NCBI GenBank assembly: GCA_012514545.1
Contig: JAAZAC010000211.1
Location: 1-19,161, forward strand
Length of the DNA: 19,161 bases
DNA from: Actinomycetales bacterium
GTDB lineage: Bacteria > Actinomycetota > Actinomycetes > Actinomycetales > Cellulomonadaceae
Reading direction: 5' to 3'
Positions 1-8,919 of this stretch are shown here, in pieces. Under the pieces are notes generated by a model. The model made no database searches and was not told where the DNA came from. It was given only the letters and a program-made list of their open reading frames with translations. Every line of letters starts with the position of its first letter. Position 1 is the first letter of the stretch. The position numbers and the translations under genes were made by a program.

Positions 1-39
1 GCGCAGCGTGTGCGCCTGGTCGCGCGTGGCAGCGGGCAT
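1..39 (-). CDS. Possible 5' end of a leftward gene (partial)
   Basis: Reading leftward from an ATG at 37-39 gives MPAATRDQAHTLR, open to the window edge. The start is supported by the hexamer TATCCT (minus strand, at 49-54 region, about 6 bases upstream of the ATG), which fits an actinobacterial -10 box of a leaderless transcript, with GTGTCA about 18 bases further upstream as a weak -35. Thirteen residues are too few to name a family. It would be divergent from the TPR-like gene that starts at 186. It may equally be chance. Confidence 0.35.
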   Translation of the reverse strand, partial: MPAATRDQAHTLR

Positions 40-173
40 GGCCAGAGGATACGGGGCGATGTGGCCGCGTGACACCGTCCGGTTGTAGGGAATGCACAAC
101 GGCGCGTCGCGCGCGGCGGCCGCGATCGGGCCCGCGGGCGCCTGCTGGGCCGGTGGTGAAGGTCAAAGGCGGC

Positions 174-179
174 TATCGT
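174..179 (+). promoter_or_regulatory. -10 box (TATCGT) for a leaderless start at 186
   Basis: TATCGT fits the actinobacterial TANNNT consensus and ends six bases before the ATG at 186, so transcription would start at or next to the start codon. There is no good Shine-Dalgarno sequence at the usual distance. The -35 region is weak. Confidence 0.45.
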
Positions 180-185
180 CGGCGT

Positions 186-869
186 ATGGCTCTCCTCCCG
201 TGGCTGCGTCGACTGGTCCACCGGCCGACGTCGGGCTACAAGGTCGGTATGCGCCGGCCGACGTCGCTCGGCCGCCGCGACAGCGTCCACGAGGACGCCG
301 TACGCGTACGGCTCAGCGAGGACCCGAACGACGCCGAGGCGTTCCGGAAGCTCGCGGAGATGGTGCGCCGCCGCGCGGCCGAGATGGGGCCCGACGGCGA
401 CCCGCTGAGCGCCCCGCAGGACGAGGTCGAGAAGCAGCGGGCGGCGGACCTGGCGGTGTGGTCGCTGGCCGAGGAGCTGGCGGGGCACCCCCGGGCCTGG
501 TACCCGCTCGTCGAGCTCGCCCGGCTCTCCATCCGCGACGACCACGAGGGCGCGCTGCGCCGGCTGGGCACCGCCGCGGAGCGCGACCCGTCCGGTCAGG
601 CCCTCGTCGAGGGGCTCCTCGTGCTGCGCGACGCCGGCCTGCCCGTCGAGGCGCTGGGCCTCGGCGTCGGGCACTGGCGCGTGAAGGAGCACCCGGTCGA
701 GGTCGGCCGGCAGCTCGTCCTCGCCGCGCTCGAGGCCGACCGGCCGCTCGACGCCAAGCAGCACCTCGCAGCGCTCGACGTGCACCCCGACCGCGCCGCG
801 GCGGCCGCCGCCCGCGCGGAGCTCCAGCCGCTCATCGACAGGGCCGAGCAGCGCATCGCCGGCGCCTGA
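186..869 (+). CDS. Hypothetical helical-repeat (TPR-like) protein
   Basis: Encodes 227 residues from the ATG at 186. An in-frame upstream extension to 69 is possible but has Arg-rich, low-quality sequence and no start signal, whereas 186 follows a good -10 box. The protein opens with a short basic segment (residues 1-35, LLPWLRRLVHRP then RRPTSLGRR) and continues as alternating amphipathic helices rich in Ala, Leu, Glu and Arg. Phrases such as EDPNDAEAFRKLAEMV, HPRAWYPLVELARLSI and AAERDPSGQALVEGLLVL resemble tetratricopeptide repeats. No catalytic motif, signal peptide or membrane segment is seen. It converges on aceE, from which it is separated by two palindromes. A scaffold or adaptor role is a guess from the fold only; I do not recognise a named gene. 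Confidence 0.8.
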   Translation: MALLPWLRRLVHRPTSGYKVGMRRPTSLGRRDSVHEDAVRVRLSEDPNDAEAFRKLAEMVRRRAAEMGPDGDPLSAPQDEVEKQRAADLAVWSLAEELAGHPRAWYPLVELARLSIRDDHEGALRRLGTAAERDPSGQALVEGLLVLRDAGLPVEALGLGVGHWRVKEHPVEVGRQLVLAALEADRPLDAKQHLAALDVHPDRAAAAAARAELQPLIDRAEQRIAGA

Positions 870-946
870 CCCGCGACGACCGCGCGCCGCTCGACCGGAG
901 CGGGGCTGCGGCCAGCCGTGTCGAGCGGAGCGTCCTGGCGGAGAAG

Positions 947-992
947 CACGTCGGGTGGAGCGCCGTGGCGCCACGGCGCTCCACCCGACGTG
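947..992. terminator. 46-bp perfect palindrome between convergent genes
   Basis: Positions 947-969 and 970-992 are exact reverse complements: 23 bp per arm with no spacer. It lies between the end of the TPR-like gene (869) and the end of aceE (1036), where a two-way terminator is expected. As RNA it would form a very strong GC hairpin from either strand. No T-tract follows on either side, as is usual for actinobacterial hairpins. It could also be a protein-binding site. Confidence 0.6.
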
Positions 993-994
993 GG

Positions 995-1018
995 TGACCG
1001 GGCCCCGGGGCCCGGTCA
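995..1018. terminator. Second perfect palindrome (24 bp) upstream of the aceE 3' end
   Basis: Positions 995-1006 (TGACCGGGCCCC) are the exact reverse complement of 1007-1018 (GGGGCCCGGTCA). It is only two bases from the 46-bp palindrome and 18 bases beyond the aceE stop codon. The position suggests it ends aceE transcription, with the larger palindrome as a backup or as the terminator of the opposing gene. Confidence 0.5.
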
Positions 1019-1035
1019 GGTGAGGTCGTCGACCG

Positions 1036-3777
<2,742 letters not shown>

Positions 3778-3870
3778 CAGAACCTCACCTCGTGTCGTAG
3801 CGCCGGCCCGTCGTCCGCGGCGGCCGGCGCGGTCCCGCCGGGTGCGGCGCCGGTCGGCGCCGCCCGGGGA

Positions 3871-3902
3871 GGGACCTTGGTCCGTCGTAGGACCATTGTC
3901 GC
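3871..3902. promoter_or_regulatory. Paired GGAC-N4-GTCC-type boxes (DosR/DevR-like)
   Basis: GGGACCTTGGTCCG (3871-3884) contains the perfect palindrome GGACC-TT-GGTCC. AGGACCATTGTCGC (3889-3902) is a weaker copy, centred 18 bp away. Against the mycobacterial DosR core GGGACTTTNGTCCC the first matches 12 of 14 positions and the second 10 of 14. They sit 95-125 bases upstream of the aceE start, over the putative -10. The regulator is not known; a LuxR/NarL-family response regulator is one possibility. Confidence 0.3.
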
Positions 3903-3942
3903 CCCCCGCGCCTGGTGAAGTCACACCGGCCCGGGCGTGACC

Positions 3943-3982
3943 CCCGTCTCGGGTTTATTTCCGCCCGTCTCCGGCGGGTTTT
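3943..3982 (+). terminator. Two tandem hairpins with T-rich tails
   Basis: Unit 1 is CCCG-TCT-CGGG followed by TTTATTT (3943-3960). Unit 2 is CCGCC, a 7-base loop, GGCGG, then GTTTT (3961-3982). The two units share CCCGTCTC and GGGTTT, so they look like an imperfect duplication. The T-rich tails make them read as intrinsic terminators on the plus strand, upstream of DUF3052. They might act as an attenuator in its leader or end a small RNA. The stems are short (4-5 bp), so strength is uncertain. Confidence 0.35.
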
Positions 3983-4114
3983 CCGGGCGGCCCCCGACGG
4001 CGCGCGGCGGGCCACCGGCGTAGCGCTTGCCATCCGGCGCCACCATGCGGTGTGCTGACCGCCAAAGGGCGCCCCACCGGGCGCGAGGCGCGACGAAGGG
4101 ATCGGGCAGCAACT

Positions 4115-4540
4115 GTGGGCGGGACCGAGGAGGTCCGTGTCGGGTCGAACGCGGCCAGGCTGGGCTTCACCGCGGGCCAGGTCGTGCAGGAGTTCGGGTA
4201 CGGCGACGACGTCGACGAGGACCTGCGTGCCGGCATCGAGGAGCTGATCGGCGGCGAGCTGGTCGACGAGGACTACGACGACATCGTCGACGGCGTGGTG
4301 CTGTGGTGGCGCGACGGCGACGGCGACCTCACGGACGCCCTCGTCGACGTCCACGCCAGCCTCGACGACGACGGCGGCCTGATCTGGCTGTTCACCCGGA
4401 AGCCCGGGCGCAGCGGGCACATCGACCACACGGAGATCGAGGAGGCGGCGACCACCGCCGGGCTGCACGCGACGAGCACGCTCTCGATCGCGCCCGACTG
4501 GTCGGCGACGCGCCTCGGGACCCGTAGCCGCGGCCGGTGA
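4115..4540 (+). CDS. DUF3052 family protein
   Basis: Encodes 141 residues from the GTG at 4115, the usual size of this actinobacterial family (M. tuberculosis Rv2239c neighbourhood). Core segments are RLGFTAGQVVQEFGYGDDVDEDLRA-type sequence (residues 15-39), VVLWWRDGDGDLTDALVD (61-78), LIWLFTRKPGRSGHI (89-103) and the C-terminal TAGLHATSTLSIAPDWSATRL. It is acidic, cytosolic, without membrane segments; the function is unknown. The start is not certain: the open frame extends to a GTG at 4052, and the strong GAGGAGG at 4127-4133 lies inside the frame, pointing to an out-of-frame GTG at 4137. The peroxiredoxin start overlaps its stop by four bases, so the two are probably co-translated. Confidence 0.9.
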   Translation: MGGTEEVRVGSNAARLGFTAGQVVQEFGYGDDVDEDLRAGIEELIGGELVDEDYDDIVDGVVLWWRDGDGDLTDALVDVHASLDDDGGLIWLFTRKPGRSGHIDHTEIEEAATTAGLHATSTLSIAPDWSATRLGTRSRGR

Positions 4541-5007
4541 CGGCACCCGTCCCGGCGCCGCGGCCGGGCGACCCCGCCCCGGAGCTCGTGCTGCCGGACA
4601 CCCACGGGACGCCGGTGTCCCTCGTGGGGCTGCGCGGCACGCCGGTCATGCTCGTCTTCTTCCCCTTCGCGTTCTCCGGGACGTGCACGTCGGAGCTCGG
4701 CGAGCTCCGCGACCACCTCGAAGACTTCGAGGCCGCCGGCGTGCGGCTCTTCGGCGTCTCGTGCGACCCGAGGTTCGCGCTGCGCGCCTGGAGCGAGGAG
4801 GAGGGGTTCGGCTTCGACCTCCTCTCCGACTTCTGGCCGCACGGCGCGGCGGCGCGGTCGTACGGCGTCTTCGACGACGCGTCCGGGATGGCCGTGCGCG
4901 GGTCGTTCCTCGTCGACGGCGACGGGATCGTCCGCTGGCGCGTTGTCAACGCGCCGGGCCAGCCCCGCGACATGGGCGACTACCTCGCCGCGATCGCCGC
5001 GCTCTGA
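4537..5007 (+). CDS. AhpE-type peroxiredoxin
   Basis: Encodes 156 residues, a full-length thioredoxin-fold peroxidase that reduces hydrogen peroxide, organic peroxides or peroxynitrite in the cytosol. The catalytic signature PFAFSGTC gives Pro43, Ser47 (Thr in most relatives) and peroxidatic Cys50, and Arg121 in AVRGSFLVD fits the conserved active-site arginine. A second cysteine, Cys76 (FGVSCDP), is not in the normal 2-Cys resolving position, so the enzyme is probably 1-Cys and depends on an external thiol such as mycothiol. The GTG start at 4537 overlaps the stop of the DUF3052 gene (GTGA). The DUF3052-ahpE pair also occurs near aceE in M. tuberculosis (Rv2239c-Rv2238c). Confidence 0.93.
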   Translation: MTAPVPAPRPGDPAPELVLPDTHGTPVSLVGLRGTPVMLVFFPFAFSGTCTSELGELRDHLEDFEAAGVRLFGVSCDPRFALRAWSEEEGFGFDLLSDFWPHGAAARSYGVFDDASGMAVRGSFLVDGDGIVRWRVVNAPGQPRDMGDYLAAIAAL

Positions 5008-5016
5008 GCGGCGGTC

Positions 5017-5032
5017 CCGGCGCGGGCGCCGG
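5017..5032 (+). terminator. Hairpin after the peroxiredoxin gene
   Basis: CCGGCG, loop CGGG, CGCCGG begins ten bases after the stop codon and precedes the tRNA promoter. It has no T-tract. It is a plausible weak terminator for the DUF3052-peroxiredoxin transcript. Confidence 0.4.
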
Positions 5033-5058
5033 CCGTTCGCTCGCCGAGGGCCCGCCGG

Positions 5059-5064
5059 TACTCT
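5059..5064 (+). promoter_or_regulatory. -10 box (TACTCT) of tRNA-Val
   Basis: TACTCT fits TANNNT and ends six bases before the mature tRNA 5' end. A weak -35 (TTCGCT, 5036-5041) lies 17 bp upstream. If used, the primary transcript starts almost at the mature 5' end. Confidence 0.5.
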
Positions 5065-5070
5065 GACGCC

Positions 5071-5144
5071 GGGCCTGTAGCTCAGGTGGTCAGAGCGCCG
5101 CGCTTACACCGCGGAGGTCGTCGGTTCGAGACCGGCCGGGCCCA
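5071..5144 (+). tRNA. tRNA-Val (anticodon TAC)
   Basis: A complete 74-base cloverleaf. The acceptor stem GGGCCTG (5071-5077) pairs with CGGGCCC (5137-5143), with A5144 as discriminator. The D arm starts TAGCTCAGGTGGTCAGAGC. The anticodon stem is CCGCG/CGCGG around the loop CTTACAC, giving anticodon TAC for GTA/GTG valine codons. The T arm is GTCGG-TTCGAGA-CCGGC. The 3' CCA is not encoded as such; CC then C follows. A hairpin downstream overlaps the acceptor end. Confidence 0.97.
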
Positions 5145-5158
5145 CCCGAGGTGGGCCC
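5138..5158 (+). terminator. Hairpin overlapping the tRNA-Val 3' end
   Basis: GGGCCCACC (5138-5146), loop CGA, GGTGGGCCC (5150-5158): nine perfect base pairs. It shares its 5' arm with the tRNA acceptor stem, so the tRNA fold and this hairpin exclude each other. It also sits just beyond the 3' end of the convergent GAF gene and could serve either strand. There is no T-tract. Confidence 0.5.
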
Positions 5159-5185
5159 GCCGTCGTGCCGCGCGTCGGCGTCGGG

Positions 5186-5614
5186 CTACAGGCCGCGCTC
5201 GCGGATCGCGCGCGCGACCGCCTGGACGTAGCCGTCCGCGCGGACGAGCGCGTCGCCGTCCCAGGGGTCCGGCTCGTCCGAGTAGAGGTTGAGCGCGGCG
5301 ACCACGCCGTCGGCGACGTAGGCGGGCAGCGCGGCGCCCGACCGGAAGCCGGCCTCGCGCGCGGCGGCGGTCCAGGCGGCCCACCGGTCCTCGGTGGCGA
5401 CGTCGGGCACGAGGACGCCCGAGAGCTGGTCCATGGCCAGGACGCACGGGCCCCGGCGGTCCTGCACCTCGGCGTCGTCGCAGGCGGCGGCCCGGGCGTC
5501 GGAGCTCGCCAGCCGGGTGAGGCCGTCGCGGACGCGCACGATGACGCTGCAGGACGTGGCGTGGCCGATCTGCGCCGCGGCCTCGCGCAGGATCGCCCCC
5601 AGATCGGCCGCCAT
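5186..5614 (-). CDS. Stand-alone GAF-domain protein
   Basis: Encodes 142 residues, essentially one GAF domain. Residues 44-118 follow the pattern seen in actinobacterial GAF-ANTAR proteins: ACDDAEVQDRRGPCVLAM, then LVPDVATEDRWAAW, GFRSGAALP and VVAALNLYSDEPDPWD. No ANTAR RNA-binding domain, kinase, cyclase or other output domain follows, and the protein ends at RAIRERGL. It is likely a cytosolic small-molecule or redox sensor acting through a partner, but the ligand cannot be read from the sequence. The ATG at 5612-5614 is preceded by GGGAGG at good spacing. TAGCGT on the minus strand (5644-5649) is a good -10 about 30 bases upstream. It converges on tRNA-Val and is divergent from the Nif3-like gene. 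Confidence 0.9.
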   Translation of the reverse strand: MAADLGAILREAAAQIGHATSCSVIVRVRDGLTRLASSDARAAACDDAEVQDRRGPCVLAMDQLSGVLVPDVATEDRWAAWTAAAREAGFRSGAALPAYVADGVVAALNLYSDEPDPWDGDALVRADGYVQAVARAIRERGL

Positions 5615-5728
5615 GACGCCTCCCGGTGTGTGCCCCTGGCGTCACGCTACCGGCGCCGGGCGGCGCCGCCCCACCCCCCTCCGCGGGACGGCGCTCGCCG
5701 GGGCGGTCTCGCCGCGGCGCGGTCCGGG

Positions 5729-5734
5729 TAGCGT
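5729..5734 (+). promoter_or_regulatory. -10 box (TAGCGT) for a leaderless start at 5742
   Basis: TAGCGT fits TANNNT and ends seven bases before the GTG at 5742. No Shine-Dalgarno sequence is present between them. This points to a leaderless transcript for the Nif3-like operon. The divergent GAF gene uses the same hexamer on the opposite strand about 80 bp away. Confidence 0.5.
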
Positions 5735-5741
5735 TGCCGCC

Positions 5742-6956
5742 GTGAGCGACGCCACCCCCGCCGCGACGCTGTCCGACGTCGTGGCGCTCCTCGACCGCCG
5801 GTACCCGCCGGAGACGGCCGAGTCCTGGGACGCGGTCGGCACCGTGTGCGGGGACCCCGACCAGCCCGTGCGCCGCGTGCTGCTCGCCGTCGACGCGACC
5901 GCGGCGGTCGCCGACGAGGCCCTCGCCTGGGGCGCCGACCTGCTGTGGACGCACCACCCGCTGCTGCTGCGGCCGGTGCACGGCGTGGCCGCGACGACCG
6001 CGAAGGGCGCCGTCGTCCACCGCCTCGTCCGCGGCGGCTGCGCCCTGCACGTCACGCACACGAACGCCGACGCCCCGGACGGCGGCGTGCCGGACGCGCT
6101 CGCCGAGGCGCTCGGCGTCGTCGACCGCGCCCCGCTCGTGCCGCGCCCCACGGAGCCGCTCGACAAGGTGGTCGTGATGGTCCCCGAGGAGGACGCCGAC
6201 CGCCTCGTCGACGCGCTGGCGGCCGCCGGGGCCGGCGAGCTGGGGGAGTACACCCGGTGCGCCTGGACGACCACCGGCATCGGCACGTTCGTGCCGGGCG
6301 ACCGCGCGAACCCCGCGATCGGCGAGCGCGGGGCGGTCACCCGCGTCCCGGAGGCGCGCGTGGAGATGGTCGCCCCCCGGCGGCTGCGGGCCGACGTCGT
6401 CGCCGCCCTGCGCGCCGCCCACCCGTACGAGGAGCCCGCGTTCGACGTGCTCGAGCTCGCCGCCTTCCCGGGCCGCGCGGGCGGCGGGCGGGTCGGCGAC
6501 CTGGCCGAGCCGACGACGCTCGGCGCCTTCGCGGAGCGCGTCGCGCGGGTGCTGCCCCCGACGGCGCAGGGCGTCCGCGTGGCCGGGCCCGCCGACGCCG
6601 AGGTGCGCCGGGTCGCCGTCGTGGGCGGCTCGGGCGACTCGTTCTTCGACGCCGTGCGCCGGTCCGGCGCCGACGTCTACGTCACCGGCGACCTGCGGCA
6701 CCACCCAGCGCTCGAGCTCCGGGAGCGCGCCCGCTTCGAGGCGGCGCGCGCGGGCGGGGAGCCCGACGGCGGCCGGCCCTTCCTCGTCGACGTCGCCCAC
6801 TCCGCGAGCGAGTGGCCGTGGCTGCGCCGCGCGGCGGCGGCGCTCGTCGACGACCTCGCCGGGATCGGCGCCCGGGTCGAGACCCGGGTCTCGACGGTGC
6901 GCACCGACCCGTGGACGTTCCAGGTCCCCTCACCCACCACCGGAGGACACCCGTGA
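5742..6956 (+). CDS. Nif3-like dinuclear metal-centre protein (YbgI/YqfO family)
   Basis: Encodes 404 residues. This family forms hexameric rings with a two-metal centre and is often annotated as GTP cyclohydrolase I type 2; the physiological role remains unsettled. Metal-ligand regions are visible: WTHHPLLLRP (His71, His72), HVTHTNAD (residues 103-110), and the C-terminal DVAHSASEWP, with VYVTGDLRHHPALEL before it. Residues of about 141-238 (DKVVVMVPEEDADRLVDAL to HPYEEPAFDVLEL) are the extra PII/CutA-like insert found in the longer YqfO type. The GTG at 5742 is chosen because of the -10 box seven bases upstream and because the protein then begins at the normal N-terminus. It overlaps the zinc-ribbon gene. 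Rv2230c is the M. tuberculosis relative. Confidence 0.95.
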   Translation: MSDATPAATLSDVVALLDRRYPPETAESWDAVGTVCGDPDQPVRRVLLAVDATAAVADEALAWGADLLWTHHPLLLRPVHGVAATTAKGAVVHRLVRGGCALHVTHTNADAPDGGVPDALAEALGVVDRAPLVPRPTEPLDKVVVMVPEEDADRLVDALAAAGAGELGEYTRCAWTTTGIGTFVPGDRANPAIGERGAVTRVPEARVEMVAPRRLRADVVAALRAAHPYEEPAFDVLELAAFPGRAGGGRVGDLAEPTTLGAFAERVARVLPPTAQGVRVAGPADAEVRRVAVVGGSGDSFFDAVRRSGADVYVTGDLRHHPALELRERARFEAARAGGEPDGGRPFLVDVAHSASEWPWLRRAAAALVDDLAGIGARVETRVSTVRTDPWTFQVPSPTTGGHP

Positions 6957-7690
6957 CCACCGCCCCCGTGGCCGACCAGCACCGCCTGCTCGAGGTGCAG
7001 GCGCTCGACACCCGGGCGGCCCAGATCGCGCACGCCCGCGCGTCGCACCCGCAGCGCGCGGTCGTCGAGGAGGCGGCGGCGCGGCTGGCCGAGCTCGACG
7101 AGCGGCTCCTCGTCGCGCGGACGGCGGTCGCCGACGCCCGGCAGGCGCTCGCCAAGGCGGAGGCCGACGTCGAGCAGGTGCGCAGCCGCGCCGCCCGCGA
7201 CCAGGCCCGCATGGACTCGGGCGCCGTCAGCGTCAAGGACGTGCAGGCACTCTCCGGCGAGATGCAGGCGCTCGCGCGCCGCCAGGGCGAGCTCGAGGAC
7301 GTCCAGCTCGAGGCGATGGAGACGCTCGAGCAGGCGGAGGCGGAGCTGGCGGAGGTCGAGACGGCCGCCGCGGAGGCGCGCAGCGTCCACGCGGCGCAGG
7401 CCGCCGAGCTCGAGCGCGTGCTCGCGGAGCTCGACGCGGAGGCGGCGCAGGTCGCCGCCGAGCGGGCCGAGCGCGCCGAGGGGCTCGACGCCGGCCTCGT
7501 CGCCCTCTACGACCGGCTGCGCGCCCAGCTCGGCGGCACCGGCGTCGCGGCGCTGCGCGGGCACCGCTGCGAGGGGTGCCGCCTCGAGCTCAACGCGAGC
7601 GAGCTGGCGCGGATCGCCGCCCTCGCGCCGGAGGAGGTCGTCCGCTGCGACGAGTGCGGGCGCATCCTCGTGCGGGGCGTGCCGGCCTGA
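6953..7690 (+). CDS. C4-type zinc-ribbon coiled-coil protein (CdsZ/Rv2229c type)
   Basis: Encodes 245 residues. Residues of about 10-185 form a long Ala/Glu/Arg-rich antiparallel coiled coil with the break VSVKDVQALSGEMQALARRQ. The C-terminus is a zinc ribbon with CEGC (Cys206, Cys209) and CDEC (Cys232, Cys235), Pfam zf-RING_7. Relatives include Helicobacter HP0958 and Chlamydia CdsZ, which act with motility or secretion factors, and M. tuberculosis Rv2229c, whose role is not clear; a nucleic-acid or protein-bridging role is an inference. The GTG at 6953 overlaps the nif3 stop (GTGA) and has GGAGGA seven to eight bases upstream. Its TGA overlaps the ATG of the next gene by one base, so all three genes are probably one operon. 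Confidence 0.93.
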   Translation: MTTAPVADQHRLLEVQALDTRAAQIAHARASHPQRAVVEEAAARLAELDERLLVARTAVADARQALAKAEADVEQVRSRAARDQARMDSGAVSVKDVQALSGEMQALARRQGELEDVQLEAMETLEQAEAELAEVETAAAEARSVHAAQAAELERVLAELDAEAAQVAAERAERAEGLDAGLVALYDRLRAQLGGTGVAALRGHRCEGCRLELNASELARIAALAPEEVVRCDECGRILVRGVPA

Positions 7691-8898
7691 TGACGCGACG
7701 CCGCCTCGTCGTGGAGGCCGACGGCGGGTCCCGCGGCAACCCCGGCCCGGCGGGCTGGGGCGCGCTCGTCCGGGACGCCCGGACGGGTCACGTGCTGGCC
7801 GAGCGCGCGGGCTACCTCGGCGTCGCGACGAACAACGTCGCGGAGTACTCCGGGCTGATCGCGGGCCTCGAGGCGGCGCGCGCCATCGACCCGGAGGCGC
7901 TCGTCGAGGTGCGGATGGACTCGCGCCTCGTCGTCGAGCAGATGAGCGGCCGGTGGCAGGTCAAGCACGCCGACATGCGCCGGCTCGTCGAGCAGGCGCG
8001 CGCGGTGCTGCCGCCCGACCAGGTCACCTACACGTGGGTGGAGCGCGCGAAGAACGCGCGCGCGGACGCCCTGGCGAACCAGGCGATGGACACGCGCGCC
8101 GGCGTCGAGCGCGACCACCCGGCGGCGGCCGACGCGCCGGCGTCCCTCGTCGAGGCGGACTCCGGGGCGGCCCGCACCACCGCGGAGCTCGGGCCGCACC
8201 CGCGCCCGCCGGCCCGCCAGCGGCGACCGTCGGGCGCGTACGTGCGGTTCGACGACGAGGAGCCGCTCACCGTCGTCCTGCTGCGGCACGGCGAGACGGA
8301 GATGACGGCGTCGAAGGCGTACTCCGGGTCGTCCGTGCCGGGCCCCGGCCTCACCGCGCGGGGCCGCACCCAGGCGGCGCAGGCCGCCGACCTCGTGTAC
8401 CGGGTGGGCCGGGAGGTCTGGCCGGACGTGCCGCGGCCGTCGCAGGTCGTCGCCTCGCCGATGGTCCGCACGCGCCAGACCGCGGAGGCCGTGGGCCGGC
8501 GCCTCGGGCTGCCCGTGACCGTCGACGCCGCGTTCGCCGAGGCGGACTTCGGCGCGTGGGAGGGGCTCACCGGGGACGAGATCGAGGTGGGCTGGCCCGG
8601 TGCGCTCGAGCGCTGGCACCGCGAGGCGGACTTCGCGGCGCCGGGCGGGGAGTCGATGGTCGACGTCGGCGCGCGGGTGCGGGCCGGGCTCGAGCGGCTC
8701 GTGGCCGAGGGCGTGGACCGCACGGTCGTCGTCGTCAGCCACTCCGTGGCGATCCGCGCCGCGGTCGGGGTGACGCTCGGGGTGCCGACGGCGGCCTGGG
8801 GCTCGGTGCGGGTCGCGCCCGCCTCCGTCACGATCGTCCGGTGGTGGGCGGACGGTGCCCGGGAGGTCGCCGTCGTCGGGATGCCCACGGACGTGTGA
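7690..8898 (+). CDS. Bifunctional RNase HI / acid phosphatase (Rv2228c type)
   Basis: Encodes 402 residues in two domains. Residues 1-135 are RNase HI, which cuts RNA in RNA-DNA hybrids; all four acidic catalytic residues are present: Asp11 (ADGGSRGNPG), Glu52 (NNVAEYSGL), Asp77 (RMDSRLVV) and Asp126 (NARADALA). A linker rich in Ala, Pro and Arg (about 136-190) leads to a histidine-phosphatase domain with RHGET (His200) and the second catalytic His351 (VVVSHSVAIR). In M. tuberculosis Rv2228c the phosphatase half has been linked to alpha-ribazole phosphatase (CobC) activity; the substrate here is not shown. Its ATG overlaps the zinc-ribbon stop codon. The gene is followed 20 bases later by the RNase P RNA gene. 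Confidence 0.96.
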   Translation: MTRRRLVVEADGGSRGNPGPAGWGALVRDARTGHVLAERAGYLGVATNNVAEYSGLIAGLEAARAIDPEALVEVRMDSRLVVEQMSGRWQVKHADMRRLVEQARAVLPPDQVTYTWVERAKNARADALANQAMDTRAGVERDHPAAADAPASLVEADSGAARTTAELGPHPRPPARQRRPSGAYVRFDDEEPLTVVLLRHGETEMTASKAYSGSSVPGPGLTARGRTQAAQAADLVYRVGREVWPDVPRPSQVVASPMVRTRQTAEAVGRRLGLPVTVDAAFAEADFGAWEGLTGDEIEVGWPGALERWHREADFAAPGGESMVDVGARVRAGLERLVAEGVDRTVVVVSHSVAIRAAVGVTLGVPTAAWGSVRVAPASVTIVRWWADGAREVAVVGMPTDV

Positions 8899-8906
8899 GG
8901 CGCGGG

Positions 8907-8912
8907 TACCCT
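8907..8912 (+). promoter_or_regulatory. -10 box (TACCCT) of rnpB
   Basis: TACCCT fits TANNNT and lies seven to eight bases before the predicted RNA 5' end. It is just past the stop codon of the RNase HI gene (8898), so the -35 region would lie inside that coding sequence; no good -35 is seen there. Confidence 0.5.
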
Positions 8913-8919
8913 GGTCGGT

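Larger units (their letters stand above)
3778..4114. promoter_or_regulatory. Divergent intergenic control region, aceE / DUF3052
   Basis: This 337-bp gap holds no convincing gene. Reading leftward for aceE, GTGACT (3919-3924) and GACAAT (3895-3900) are 18 bp apart and could be -35/-10, giving a leader of roughly 110 bases that ends in the GAGGTGAGG ribosome binding site at 3783-3791. Two short inverted-repeat boxes lie at 3871-3884 and 3889-3902, the second covering the putative -10. Two hairpins followed by T-rich runs lie at 3943-3960 and 3961-3982, reading rightward. No clear rightward promoter is seen. The parts are visible; their roles are inferred. Confidence 0.45.

Noticed and set aside
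3911..3930. CRP/GlxR-like site (TGTGACTTCACC on the minus strand)
   Set aside because: The half-sites are only two bases apart instead of six.
5082..6800. A 572-codon open frame on the minus strand across tRNA-Val, the GAF gene and nif3
   Set aside because: It runs through a tRNA and two recognisable genes and has no family features.
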